From assembly GCA_034359265.1 (NCBI GenBank), contig CP136892.1, positions 9,286,501 to 9,350,500 on the forward strand: a DNA stretch of 64,000 nt. The letters are read 5' to 3'. Shown in pieces: positions 47,894 to 57,847 of the stretch (positions are counted from its first letter, which is position 1; each line of letters begins with the position of its first letter). The notes beneath the pieces were generated by a model. That model made no database searches and was not told the DNA's origin. It was given only the letters and a program-made list of their open reading frames with translations. Both the position numbers and the translations under genes were made by a program. This stretch comes from Canna indica. Taxonomy: Eukaryota; Streptophyta; Magnoliopsida; Zingiberales; Cannaceae.

Positions 47894-48612
47894 ACAACAA
47901 AGAGCTCCTTCTAAAGCCTTCAATGCCTCCAACTTCACAAGATGGTGAGATCGAATCGAAGCCAGAGTCGAGGCGAGACGAGCGCTTGAGAGGGATTGTC
48001 GATCGGTGAAGCAAGCGCAAGAAAATCAAACTTTGATGGCATTAATCTCTCTTAGAAGACTTTAATGAACAATAAAAGAGTGTTGAAAAGGGTCGGTGAG
48101 GGGTATATATAACACCTCAATCGACAGCTCCACCCAACGGGCATTTTTTTGCCCGTTGGGGATGCCCGATCGCTTGCCGGTCGATCGTCAGTCGACTGAT
48201 CGATCGACCGCCAAGCTACCGAAGGCGTTTTGTCACTTTCGGGCATCCCTACTATCTATTTTTGACTTCATTTGATCGATCGAACCTGGGCTGAGGTTAT
48301 TTTTTTCGAGTTTTCTTCTTGCGTGCTTCGCTTCCAGGTTATGTTATCATGTTTGGAGTTGGATAACATTACAATTAGGCTTGGGATATATTTCTAGAGT
48401 CATACTACATGAAATCTATTTTTAACTCTAAATTTTGTACTCAATTAACGATAGAGCCATTTTTGCCGATTTTTGGTATTTCTCCGAACGAACTCCGCGC
48501 GCGTATCGTAACCTCAATCTGAACTCAAAAGTTCATAAATATTTTAGTTTCATGTTTGTTATCATCAAAATAGAGATCGAAGCCTAGGGGCAACCCTTAG
48601 GCCAACAATTCT

Positions 48613-50248
48613 AATGTTTGGGGTCTTAGTCGTGTCTCCTCCAAATTGAGTTTTAGATATTTTGTTACCTTCATAGATGACTATTCTCCTATGACATGGT
48701 TGTTCCTCACGAAGGACCGCTCTGAACTATTTCATGTATTCTCTTCTTTTTATGCTGAAATAAAAACTCAATATGGTGTTCCTATTCGTATGTTGAAAAG
48801 TGATAACGCGAAGGAGTATTTTTCACATGCTTTTCAATCTTTTTTTTCTGCTCATGGTCTTCTTCACCAGTCTTCATGTCCTCATGCACCTCAATAGAAT
48901 GTGATTGCAGAATGGAAGAATCGTCATCTAGTTGAGACTGCTCGTACCCTTCTACTGCATATGGGTGTACCATTGTAGTTTTGGGATGATGCTATTCTCA
49001 CTACCTATTATCTTATCAATAGGATGTCATCTTCTACTCTTCATGACCAGGTTCCCTTTGCTATTCTCTTTCCATGGGACCCCCCCTTCCACCTCGAGTA
49101 TTTGGGTGTACTTGATTTGTCCATCATTTTTCATCGGGCAAAGATAAGTTATCCCCAAAATTCATTAATTGTGTTTTTCTCGGCTACTCTCGTCTCTAGA
49201 AAGGGCATCGTTGTTACTCACCTGAGTTACGTCGTGCCTTTGTTTCGGCCGATGTTACCTTCTTTGAGTCTACCTCATTCTTTTCAGATCAGTCTACCAC
49301 ACCTACGTCGATCACCGAGGTCCCCTGTTCCAATTCCATTGTCCATTCCTTAGGTCACATCTTCTCAGATTACTAATGATTCATTGCCGCCCCGACGAGA
49401 GCTGACCAAGTTATTTACTCGTCGTGCTCCTCCTGACACTGCCTAAGTCACCACTTTTGACTCCACTATTTGTGTTGATGCCTTACTAGTCTCAGATCCA
49501 CCACCTGATCTTGACCTTTCTATTGCTTTAAGGAAGGGCGTGCGTAAGTGCTCTTCTCTCTATCCTATCTCCCACTTTGTTTGTTGTGATGCATTATCCC
49601 CTAAGTATTCTGCATTTATCTCTTCCCTTTCTACTGTTTCCATTCCTCAGTCCGTTTTAGATGCCTTATTAGATCAAGGGTGGCATCAGACCATGATTGA
49701 TGAGATGAGTGCATTGCATTCTAATGGCACATAGGAGCTTGTTCCTTTCCCCCCAAGAAAATGCACTCTTGGGTGCAAGTGGGTCTTCAATGTTAAGATG
49801 GCTCCTGATGGATATGTTGATCGTTTGAAAGCTCGTTTGATTGCCAAAGGATATACACAATAGTATGGAATTGATTATTTGGATACATTCTCATAGTTGC
49901 CAAGATTGCTTTTGTTCGCCTATTTCTCACACTTGTTGGAATCTCTAGTTGACAACTACACCAACTTGACATCAAGAATGTTTTTTTACACGGTGATCTT
50001 GATGAGGAGGTGTATATGAAGCAATCTCCAGGGTTTGTTGCCCAGCGGGAGTCTACCCTAGTTTGCAGGCTAAAGAAATCTCTTTATGATTTGAAACAAT
50101 CCTCACGTGTCTGGTTCAACAAGTTTAGCTCTACTATTACTAAGTTTGACATGGTCAAAAGAACCTCAAATCACTCAATCTTCTTTTCCACTTCCTCTGC
50201 GGGAAACGAGTAATTCTAGCTCTTAGTCTACGTGGACGATATTATTAT
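48613..50248 (+). pseudogene. Copia integrase and reverse transcriptase remnant
   Basis: Continues the frame interrupted at 38105: NVWGLSRVSS, FRYFVTFIDDYSPMTWLFLT (first catalytic Asp), IRMLKSDNAKEYFSHAFQSF (second Asp), SSCPHAPQ followed by a stop where QNGVAE would be, then NRHLVETARTLLLHMGVPL. Reverse-transcriptase blocks: WHQTMIDEMSALHSNGT (49681), GCKWVFNVKMAPDGYVDRLK (about 49770), LDIKNVFLHGDLDEEVYMKQ and LKKSLYDLKQSSRVW, and the catalytic LVYVDDIII (about 50225). Cut off at about 50248 by the MULE-like insertion. Confidence 0.85.
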
Positions 50249-51032
50249 TAGGGAAAATATCTAAATATAATTTGTACTTTAACCTTTGTCTCAATTGTGG
50301 CATGTACTTTCATTTGTCTCATTTGTATACATGTACTAAGATATTTATTTCAATTCTAGCCCGCTGTCTAATTTTCGTCAAGCGCCCTGTTAAGTTGACA
50401 ATGTGGCATACTGACATGTATTAAAAAAATATTTTTTTAATATTAAAATTTTATAACTTAAAAAGTGAGTCCATCTCTCTCTTTCTTCGGTCTCCATTTC
50501 CCTAAACTCGATCGACCGGCCTCTCCCTTCTCCCCCAAGCCATCACCGACATATGTCTCTTCTTATCGCCGCCTCACCCAAAGACTACTCCAAACAAGGC
50601 CTCAGCTTCCTAAGCTCAACAAGAAACTCCTCCTCACCCTCTCCTCCCTCCTCATCTCTCTCCTCTCCCTCATCTTCCTCCTCTGGTTCACCCTCCACCC
50701 TTCCTAGCCCGAGTTCAACCTCAAAGACACGGCCGTCTACCAACTCGCCCTCGCTGCCACCCCCGTGTCTCGCCTCCTCAACTCCACCATCCAGACCACC
50801 ATCATCATAACCCCAACTCCCGCATCAGCATCTACTACGATCAGCTGTGCACCTACGCCGCCTACAAGGGCCAGCAGATCACCAACGATGTCGTGCTGCT
50901 GCCCTTCTACCAAGGCCACCAGGACGTCAACGTCCTCTCTACCACCCTCTCCGGGACCGCCATGCCTGTGGCGCCATCGTTCGGGTACGAGGTCGGCCGC
51001 GACCAGACAGCCAGAAAGATGTACCTCAATCT
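50249..51032 (+). mobile_element. MULE-like segment carrying a LEA_2/NHL gene fragment
   Basis: It begins AGGGAAAATATCTAAATATA, the same terminus type as the Pack-MULE right end (GGGAAAATATCTAAAATAG on its minus strand), followed by the phrase pattern CTTTAACCTTTGTCTC usual in plant TIRs. It interrupts copia pol between YVDD and the RNase H end. No right inverted arm is visible, so the right side is truncated or the segment arrived by another route. Confidence 0.5.
50467..51032 (+). pseudogene. LEA_2 / NDR1-HIN1-like (NHL) membrane protein fragment
   Basis: A basic/Pro start is followed by a membrane helix (LTLSSLLISLLSLIFLLWFT) and then, after an in-frame stop (TAG, 50706-50708), PEFNLKDTAVYQLALAATPV, RLLNSTIQTTI and, in a shifted frame, SRISIYYDQLCTYAAYKGQQ, LLPFYQGHQDVNVLSTTLSG, PVAPSFGYEVGRDQTARKMY. 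This is the order in plant LEA_2/NHL proteins (helix, then the WHY/LEA_2 beta domain with IYYD, Y.GQQI, P.FYQGH and PVAP). In plants these are membrane proteins linked to defence and stress. The C-terminal part is missing and the frame is broken. Confidence 0.75.
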
Positions 51033-51190
51033 TTGACTCGACCAGAAAAAGTGCAGTCCAAGGAGATAATTATATCATTCGTGAGTTCTAACGATCAGTT
51101 GGCTAATATGCTAACTAAATCAATAAGAGGTCCTGGAATAATTTACATTTGTAACAAATTGTGTTTATATGATATTTTTGTCCCATCTTG
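51033..51190 (+). pseudogene. C-terminal end of the short-LTR copia pol
   Basis: KVQSKEIIISFVSSNDQLAN and MLTKSIRGPGIIYICNKLCL up to TGA at 51189-51191: the RNase H end of Retrofit/Tork-type copia polyproteins. It lies 8 bases before the 3' LTR; a short purine-rich TTGAGGATGAG separates them. Confidence 0.8.
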
Positions 51191-51198
51191 AGGATGAG

Positions 51199-51314
51199 TG
51201 TGAATTAGGGACCTAGTTATAAATACATAATATCTTATACTTATATGTATATCTCCTTGATATAAATAGGTAGAGGAAGCCACCTGAGAAGTAATTTTTC
51301 CCCTAATTTTCACA
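51199..51314 (+). repeat. 3' LTR of the short-LTR copia element
   Basis: TGTGAATTAGGGACC to CCTAATTTTCACA, 116 bp, with TCCTTGATATAAATAGGTAG matching the 5' LTR. Confidence 0.85.
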
Positions 51315-51469
51315 AAATCAATTGACTTCTTTAGAAGTTCAAGCAGCTTTCTGTGGTTGCTAGAACTAAATTCCTAAGTTAAACCACAGAAGGTATATAT
51401 CATTAATTTGCCCCAAACTAGATTACATGCCCTAAACATATCTTTCTGCAACTATTTTAAAGGGCTTGA

Positions 51470-53620
51470 GCCTGACACGAAGGATCCCACAAGATGGCCT
51501 ATTGGGGACATGGCGGATGGGTGACTGAGGAAACGACGTTGGATTGCTGGAATAGGACGGATGGGTTCCTCATGGTGAAGGCGACAAAATTACCATACAC
51601 ATCGAATACGGTGGTAGCAAGGACTCCATGAGCATGAGTTTGGACAATATTACTTCTTCTTTTTTCACCGCCCTTTATGTACTCTCAATTTGTATTTCTC
51701 GACACTCTATAAATACAAATTATCTTTGTTAAAAAAAGGAGCACGAGTGTGAAGCATTGTAAGGCAATGTGCTTGAAAGATTGTTCGTGCAGAGCCTACA
51801 TTGCTGCAAACATCAGCAGAGGTGGGAGATCTTGGCAGCATCAGATGGAGTACTTCCAATCTCGCTATCTTAGGGTGTGTACAACAATGGCAGACAAGAC
51901 ATCTATCTCATGCCAGTAGTAGCTATCTCGGTATTATGGTATATAAGCTTCAAGCACAATGATGTTGATTTCATTAGCGGTGTGCATAAATACCGGATAG
52001 ACTCAAAATCGGTTGGAACTTATTCGATCAGGTAGATTCCGAGTAGACTCAAAAAAAATCGAATAGGATATGAGTAACAAATCAAGGAACCGGTATTCAA
52101 AATTGATACTAGAACTTGTATTGAAACCTGTTTTGGAACTTGTTCTTGAGCCTGTCCTGGAACCTCTTCTGGAACTTATTGGAACATGTTATGGAATCTG
52201 TTGTGGAACCTGTTCTAGAACCTAACAGGGTACCCAGAATCGGAATCGGAACTTGTGATTTTGGATAGGATCTAGTTCTAGGTTCCAATAGGATAGAGTC
52301 CGGTTCTAAAATTTAAGAATTGGTCCTATACAGGGTAGGGTCCGGGTATCATAAAAAATACAGGGTACCCGGACCCGCTCACCCCTAGATTTCATAACCC
52401 CCTAGCAATGAGCAGAAAAAATTGAAAATTCAGTTAACCAGAAAACTAGTCAGAAATCAAATCAAATTTTTCGGTTAACCGATCCGACGGTTTTGATTTC
52501 AATTTTTATTTTTTAAAATTTTGATTTTCGATTCTAATGTCGATTTTTGAGTCAGGTTAATCATTAGTCCATGGTTAATCGGTTCATCTATTTTTCTCTC
52601 TAAAACTTATATAAAGTAATATATTGAAGTATATTTTAATTATATTTTATTTTCTAAAATTTGACCTATATATATTATTTAAATATGAATAAATATTATG
52701 ATACACAACTCTCTAAAATATTATAATACATATTTTTACTAAATAAAAATTTGAATTGTCTTCTTGTTTTAATCATATATTTATTATTGTGTATATAATT
52801 AAAACATTATTGATAATTTTACGTTGAATATATTCAATTCTTGTAATTATTTACGAAGATGTTATGCTTTTTTTATTTTCTATTTATAAATATTATGTTT
52901 GATTTATTTTTTTTTGAAGTATTTTCAATTAAAAGAATTTTGTAATTTGTATAATATTTTTTTATAAATTAAACATATGATTAATGATTTTAAAAAATTA
53001 ATATTAAATGAATTGATTAAAAAATTATTAATAAACTGATTAATCAGTCATGCTCACCCTGCTCAGCTGAACCCCAAAAATAGACTAATGCTGATTGATT
53101 TGGCAGGCTCCGAATCAAATGATCTCACAAGACTTATGGTGGTCTTCGTTGTGGTACGATGCAGTATACTCTTGGCTTCTGCTTGTTATGCCTGGAAAAG
53201 GAAGAAGAGAAGCACAGGTACCATAAATTCAGTGCCGCATGAATACTTAGCTACTACTCTAACATGTAGTATTTCTTTCTCAGAACTCATAAGGCTTCCT
53301 TAAGGAAAGAGATGAAAGGGACTTTGACCTGCCATTGGTTTAGGCCCAATCATAGATGCCACTGACAACTTTACAATGGATCACAAGCTCGGCCAAAAGG
53401 GTGGGTTTGGTCCAATGTATAAGTATGATTCAATTCATCCAATTTTGCCCTAGCCAATTGAATAAACATAGTGATTACAGGAGATTTTGCGAGAGGAACG
53501 GGAAATAGCTATGAAGATCCAAGACATAAGCTCAAGGTATATATGAGTTGAAGTCTCATTGTTAAGCTACAACCATTAATATGTCTGGTCAGGAGACATC
53601 CAGCAAGTAGACTAGCAAAG
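51470..53620 (+). pseudogene. Decayed copy of the S-domain receptor kinase
   Basis: Matches the intact gene at 28504 in order: the end of the S-locus/PAN part (LDCWNRTDGFLMVKATKLPY-like at about 51540-51600, then CLKDCSCRAYIAANISRG near 51770-51830); the membrane exon (GSESNDLTRLMVVFVVVRCS, ILLASACYAWKRKKRST, 53108-53216); the kinase start (IIDATDNFTMDHKLGQKGGF, about 53350-53410); and EILREEREIAMK (53485). The N-terminal two thirds and the catalytic HRD/DFG exons are missing, and a 118-bp insert splits the PAN region. Its first intron is expanded to over 1 kb by a hAT MITE and AT-rich DNA. Probably a tandem or dispersed duplicate separated from its parent by the copia stack. Confidence 0.82.
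51975..52387. mobile_element. hAT-type MITE, 413 bp, TSD GATTTCAT
   Basis: Termini TAGCGGTGTGC / GCTCACCCCTA, inverted with one or two mismatches, flanked by the perfect 8-bp duplication GATTTCAT (51967-51974 and 52388-52395). The TAGGGGTG-type end and 8-bp duplication are hAT hallmarks. Inside, a run of GGAACCTGTTCTGGAAC-like repeats (52120-52230). No coding capacity. It lies in intron 1 of the kinase pseudogene. Confidence 0.92.
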
Positions 53621-54138
53621 GAGATTATTTTTCTAGTCAAGAAATGTCTCGGAACCTCAAAAAGCTAAGAGTTTGGTTCGTTGGGAAGCACTCACCTACA
53701 GCCTGTCTGATGGCGGTCTTAACATTCTTGAACTCCCGAGTCATAACAAAGCTAGGTGGGTCATTGGATCTGAAAACTTCAGAAAAAAAAAGGAGCCTAA
53801 CTTGGGTAACACTCATCAGATGCCTCTACCCAATCTGCTCCATGCCCCTTCGATTGGAAGACAAGTACTCTCACCGATCTTGAAGAATATTGCTAAGTTA
53901 TTTGACTTAATTGTTTGACATCTCTGTTTCTTTCCACGTGGGTTCCGACATAAATATCAAGTTCTAGTATGAAACTTGGTGTGGCGGGCCGATTTAAACT
54001 CAAGGTCAAATTTCTCATCGCCCTAGCCGTCAATCCGAGCTCTTCCTTACATGACTACAAGCAGTTCTACAATTGGAAAATTATGAGCTGGAATATTCAT
54101 TTCTGGAACTACGTCCCTACTGATCTACTATAACTTTT
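53621..54138. other. Unassigned DNA after the kinase pseudogene
   Basis: An 80-codon frame (53673-53918) has no similarity I can name with confidence; a weak resemblance to the LINE phrase 'GGL.I.EL' was not pursued. No element ends seen. Confidence 0.45.
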
Positions 54139-54356
54139 TGTTGGCTGAGGTCTTCACCCTCGCACTTTAATATTCTCGATAAATGTTTCGATGATAACAA
54201 ATCATGTCTAACAAAGATTTTAAGCATGAAAGAAGTCTCAGGTTGAAGTTGATGATGCTCGTGCGATATTGTTCGAAAACTCAAGCGTTTTGGAGTTTCT
54301 CAATCCGCAACGAATCAATCAAGAAATTTAGTGTTTGTGATTTAAGATGGTCTAAT

Positions 54357-56411
54357 TGTCACACCCCAACTGAGGGTAGTGTGATCGACCAGGGCCTACA
54401 TCCTACCCTGTAGCCTACTGTCTACACTGACTTACAAGAAATCAGAACATTTCGAGAAAAAGAAACCACAACACAATCTTTATTTAAAGTTTTCGAAGTT
54501 CACAAATATATATTTTTCAACCCAAATAAGAAAACCAACATCGTCACAAATAGAACATCTCAAGTATCAAAGTTATTACAAACTTTTCAAAACACTAACT
54601 GTCAGTGTAGAAAAGGAAAATAAACTACTACATGACACTGGACTATGACCAAAGGACACCGCTACGAGATATGGCACCACCACCTGCCCTCCAGCTGCAC
54701 AATGACGATGAGCCTCAATCACTGATCATGCTCTGCAAACAATGGAAACAAACCGTGAGTCCACTTGGGACTCAGTAAACGATTCTTTTGAACCTCCACA
54801 TAATCCACAATTAGTCAAGCATAACATATAAAACCTCATAAAATATAGTTTGGGAGGTAAGCTACTTTTTAGTATGACTATCGACCCCATGGGTCATTCT
54901 GAATAGACCATATAGGAAAAACTTGCCATAATGACCTAATTAAGCCACCTGGCATCCGGCCCTTAATGCCTACTTATGGTATAAGAGTCTCGGCTACAAT
55001 CGGCCCTACCAAACAAGGTAGAATCACACTGGCCGTTCGGCCACATCATATCAAGATATAAACAAGAAATCTCGGGCCATCGACTAGGATGGTCTACTAG
55101 TCTCCGGACACCGTCTCGGGTGGGATAGCTAGTCCCACCCAATTGGGGTCTGACACCTAGGGGGCCCGCTGGTGCATCTCAAGACCCAATCACTAGCCGA
55201 GCCAAGCATTGGTCATTTCTGACCGCCATGCTTCTCGGCGGACCATCTCAATCACATCACACAATCAAATATCCTAGGGTTTCCTTATATACACTTCGGG
55301 CAGTCGCCCGTATTCGGCCCTAATCCGGTCTGCAGGGTCAACAAATTAATGCTGCCCTTCCAAAAACGTGTACACCTAATAGTTTTAGGTTTCCAAAAAT
55401 GAATACCAGAAGTCCTAGAAGTTGTGTCATTTCCTAGCTAAGTTTCCATATATGATATGCATCTTGCAACGTCCTACTGTTATCTAGCGTTATACGCTAC
55501 CCCGGGTGAGGAACTTTGTGAACGGATCTTGGAATTCCACCCACGAACATTTCAGGACAACATATGTAATTTAAAGAAAGGTAAGTATAATTTACAACAA
55601 CTACTATATATATAACTACGAGATTCATAATTAAACATTTATACACTGCATTTAGAATTAAATTCAATAAGAAACGATTTATCTAGCATGGTAAGATAAC
55701 AATAAATTCAACAATGCATGAAATACTAAGCATGGTAAAAATATTACATCATTTCAAAAATTAAAGAGGAATGAGCTAAGGATGGTCACTATGCTATCAT
55801 GCCCAATATTACATGAATCAATAAATTAACTTGCTATAGTTAGAGTTCTTCCTAAGTGTCACCATGTCTCTATTGTTTTAGCACTCTAACTATGGAAATT
55901 ACCATCTAAAGCTCACCCTCTCCCTCCCCTAGGCTTGGCCAAGCCTTGAGCAAGGTGAACCTTGCTCGGCCATGCCTCTTAGGGTAGGAAAGGAAGAGGA
56001 GGATTAATCTCTGACCCTAATTCATTGTCTCCGCTATATCTTAATTGCATAATGACTAGTTTGCCCCTCCCCCTATACTCGGCTGAACCCTTCTCATGAA
56101 ACTTTAGGGTTTGCTCAGCAAATCCTATGAGTTTTAGGGGAGACGAGTTCCTTAACACGTAAAATCAATGATTAAGAACACACTATTCATGAAATTGAGA
56201 TCATTCGAGGGCTCTACTTCCGTCAAGAGAATTGGGGAAAATTTTGACATGACCTTTCCCCTTTACCCATGGTTCGGCAACCCTAAAACTCGAGAAATCA
56301 ACGAGAAATCTTGACGATCCGACAAGAATTGATGCAAAACAGCGAATACACAATTTCGAAACCAAGAACCGACAGAAACTTGCGAGAAAACATATCCTAA
56401 CATTTCTAGGG
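54357..56411 (-). repeat. Partial gypsy LTR (related to the Tekay LTRs at 38568/45517)
   Basis: The left end TGTCACACCCCAACTGAGG is the proper LTR terminus of the family (compare TGTCATGCCCCAACTCAGG at 38568). The middle shows the same landmarks (GGGATAGCTAGTCCCACCCA, CACCTAGGGGGCCCGCTGGT, CTTGCTCGGCC). The other terminus (GGTTATTACA) is missing: at 56411 the sequence jumps to a duplicated piece of the host LTR. Confidence 0.8.
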
Positions 56412-56615
56412 TTCACCCTCACACTTTAATATTCTCGATAAATATTTTGATGATAACAAATCATGTCTAACAAAGATTTTAAGTATGAAAGACGTCTCAG
56501 GTTGAAGTTGATGATGCTCGTGCGATATTGTTCGAAAACTCAAGCGTTTTGGAGTTTCTCAATCCGCAACGAATCAATCAAGAAATTTAGTGCTTGTAAT
56601 TTAAGATGGTCTAAT
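56412..56615 (+). repeat. Second copy of 54153-54356 (uninterrupted target site)
   Basis: 204 bp, fixed offset 2259, with only a handful of substitutions (for example CTCGCAC/CTCACAC, ATGTTTCG/ATATTTTG). In this copy the gypsy insertion point (GGTCTAAT) runs straight on into host LTR (ATAGTAATTG), that is, an empty site. Confidence 0.92.
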
Positions 56616-57847
56616 ATAGTAATTGTAATTTACTTGGGCAGGTCTCTAGCGTGTGTGCACTTCGAATTTCGGTACTTGAAAACTGAAACCCAAAATATAG
56701 AAAAATCAACCCGAAATTGACTTCGACTGAATGTTGCTGGAAACATCCAGTAGCCATTCGGATCGTCGAACGAATGGTCAGTCGACCAAACGATCGACCG
56801 ATAGATCGATCGACGCTGTAACAGACAAAAAAAAGAGTCGTTGAACAAAATTCTGCTCGGGCCTACTCCTTTGTAAAACTATAAATACTTTGCTAAAAGC
56901 CTTCTACTGAACTTACTGATGCACTAAGCTTCTCTGAGTTAATCCTTACATCTTCTAAACTTTCGTTGTGTATTTCTCTCATACCTAGCTTCTTGAATCC
57001 TCTACTTGAAGTGCACCATCTCTGGAGGATTGTTCAAGCTTGCTAGGCACAAGAAGAGGAGTTGGTTTTCATGTGATAAGTATTCTTTCCTCATTCCTTG
57101 TGATTAAAAGTTGTTTTATGCTTTGTTATTGATTGTATTTCAAATGTGTAAGGACCTAGTGTTTCATCTTGAAGATTGGTGGTTACCTTGGTGTAGAGGT
57201 TTAAATCCATCAATGTAAAATTGGTTTGCTATGATTACTTGTGTAGTCCTCAGGAGAAGAGGTGTAGGAGGTACTCTCAGGTCCAGGTCAATCCCCTTGG
57301 CTTTCGTCTTGCTGTTGGTTTTTTTAGTCGCGATTTCTTTAGTTTTCTCTTGTCTTCTCTGATCTTTTTTCTTTTCTCTCTGTTTGTGGGTGTCCTCCCC
57401 TCGATTCTGCCGATGTATTGGGACTGGCTTTCCCCCCCATTTTCGGTATATCGTGGCTTATAGCTTCTCTTGGTTAGCTTTTGTCTCTTTCTTTTGGGTT
57501 GGTCTTTTGGTCTTTAAATTTGGGTTCTGATTTTTATTCGTTCGCTTAAATTCCTATTTTTTTGACTGCCAAGGTGCTTGGTTGTGTCTTTCTCTTCTTC
57601 TAGTTCTCTTCGTGTTCAGCTGTAATATCTGTCCAGTTGATTAGTTTTTTGGTGCTTTTGTTTTTGTTTTTTCCTTGGTGTTGTTGGGTTTCTCTTTGAT
57701 TTTTCCTTTTCCTTCTGCTTTTGCTTCATGATTCTCAATTTTCTAGTGTCTTGTGGATTGTCTTTGCTCACTATGGTTCTCTTCTGTTAGGGTTTGGTTT
57801 GTTTTTGCCCGTTTTGTTGCTACTCTCTCTATTGCATCTCAGGATAG

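Larger units (their letters stand above)
38106..48607 (-). repeat. Solo LTR of the copia (SIRE-like) family, TSD ATTCT, split by a gypsy element
   Basis: Parts 38106-38567 and 47894-48607 form one LTR on the minus strand: left end TGTTGTTCAAATACCC, right end CTTAGGCCAACA, with a perfect target duplication ATTCT (38101-38105 and 48608-48612). Removing it restores the integrase frame of the host copia element. On the minus strand it has a TATA-like stretch near 48102-48112 and the TCGA/GATC palindrome block at about 48167-48220. Confidence 0.9.
36727..51314 (+). mobile_element. Short-LTR copia element (own length about 4.1 kb without its insertions)
   Basis: LTRs of about 120 bp (36727-36846 and 51199-51314) start TGTGAA(A/T)TAGGG and end TTTTCACA. 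A primer-binding site TGGTATCAGAGCC follows the first. Flanks AAATA / AAATC suggest a 5-bp target duplication with one change. Pol order is protease, pre-integrase, integrase, reverse transcriptase, RNase H end, the Ty1/copia order. Later insertions: a solo LTR carrying a gypsy element (38106-48607) and a MULE-like segment (about 50249-51032). Most of gag is missing. Many stops: dead. Confidence 0.85.
54139..57288 (+). repeat. LTR of the copia (SIRE-like) family, truncated at right, carrying a gypsy LTR piece
   Basis: Starts TGTTGGCTGAGGTCTTCACC with the family signature ATGATAACAAATC. Its own sequence is 54139-54356 and 56412-57288. It has the TCGA/GATC palindrome block (56757-56815), TATA box (CTATAAATAC near 56878) and the leader phrases of the family. 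It breaks off at about 57288 where LINE-2 begins. A 204-bp piece of it (54153-54356) is present a second time at 56412-56615. Confidence 0.8.

Noticed and set aside
53673..53918. 81-codon frame after the kinase pseudogene
   Set aside because: Faint resemblance to the LINE block near the zinc-binding domain, too weak to call; no flanking LINE sequence.
57221..57463. 80-codon Phe-rich frame
   Set aside because: It lies in the T/C-rich 5' leader of LINE-2 and crosses the junction with the LTR.
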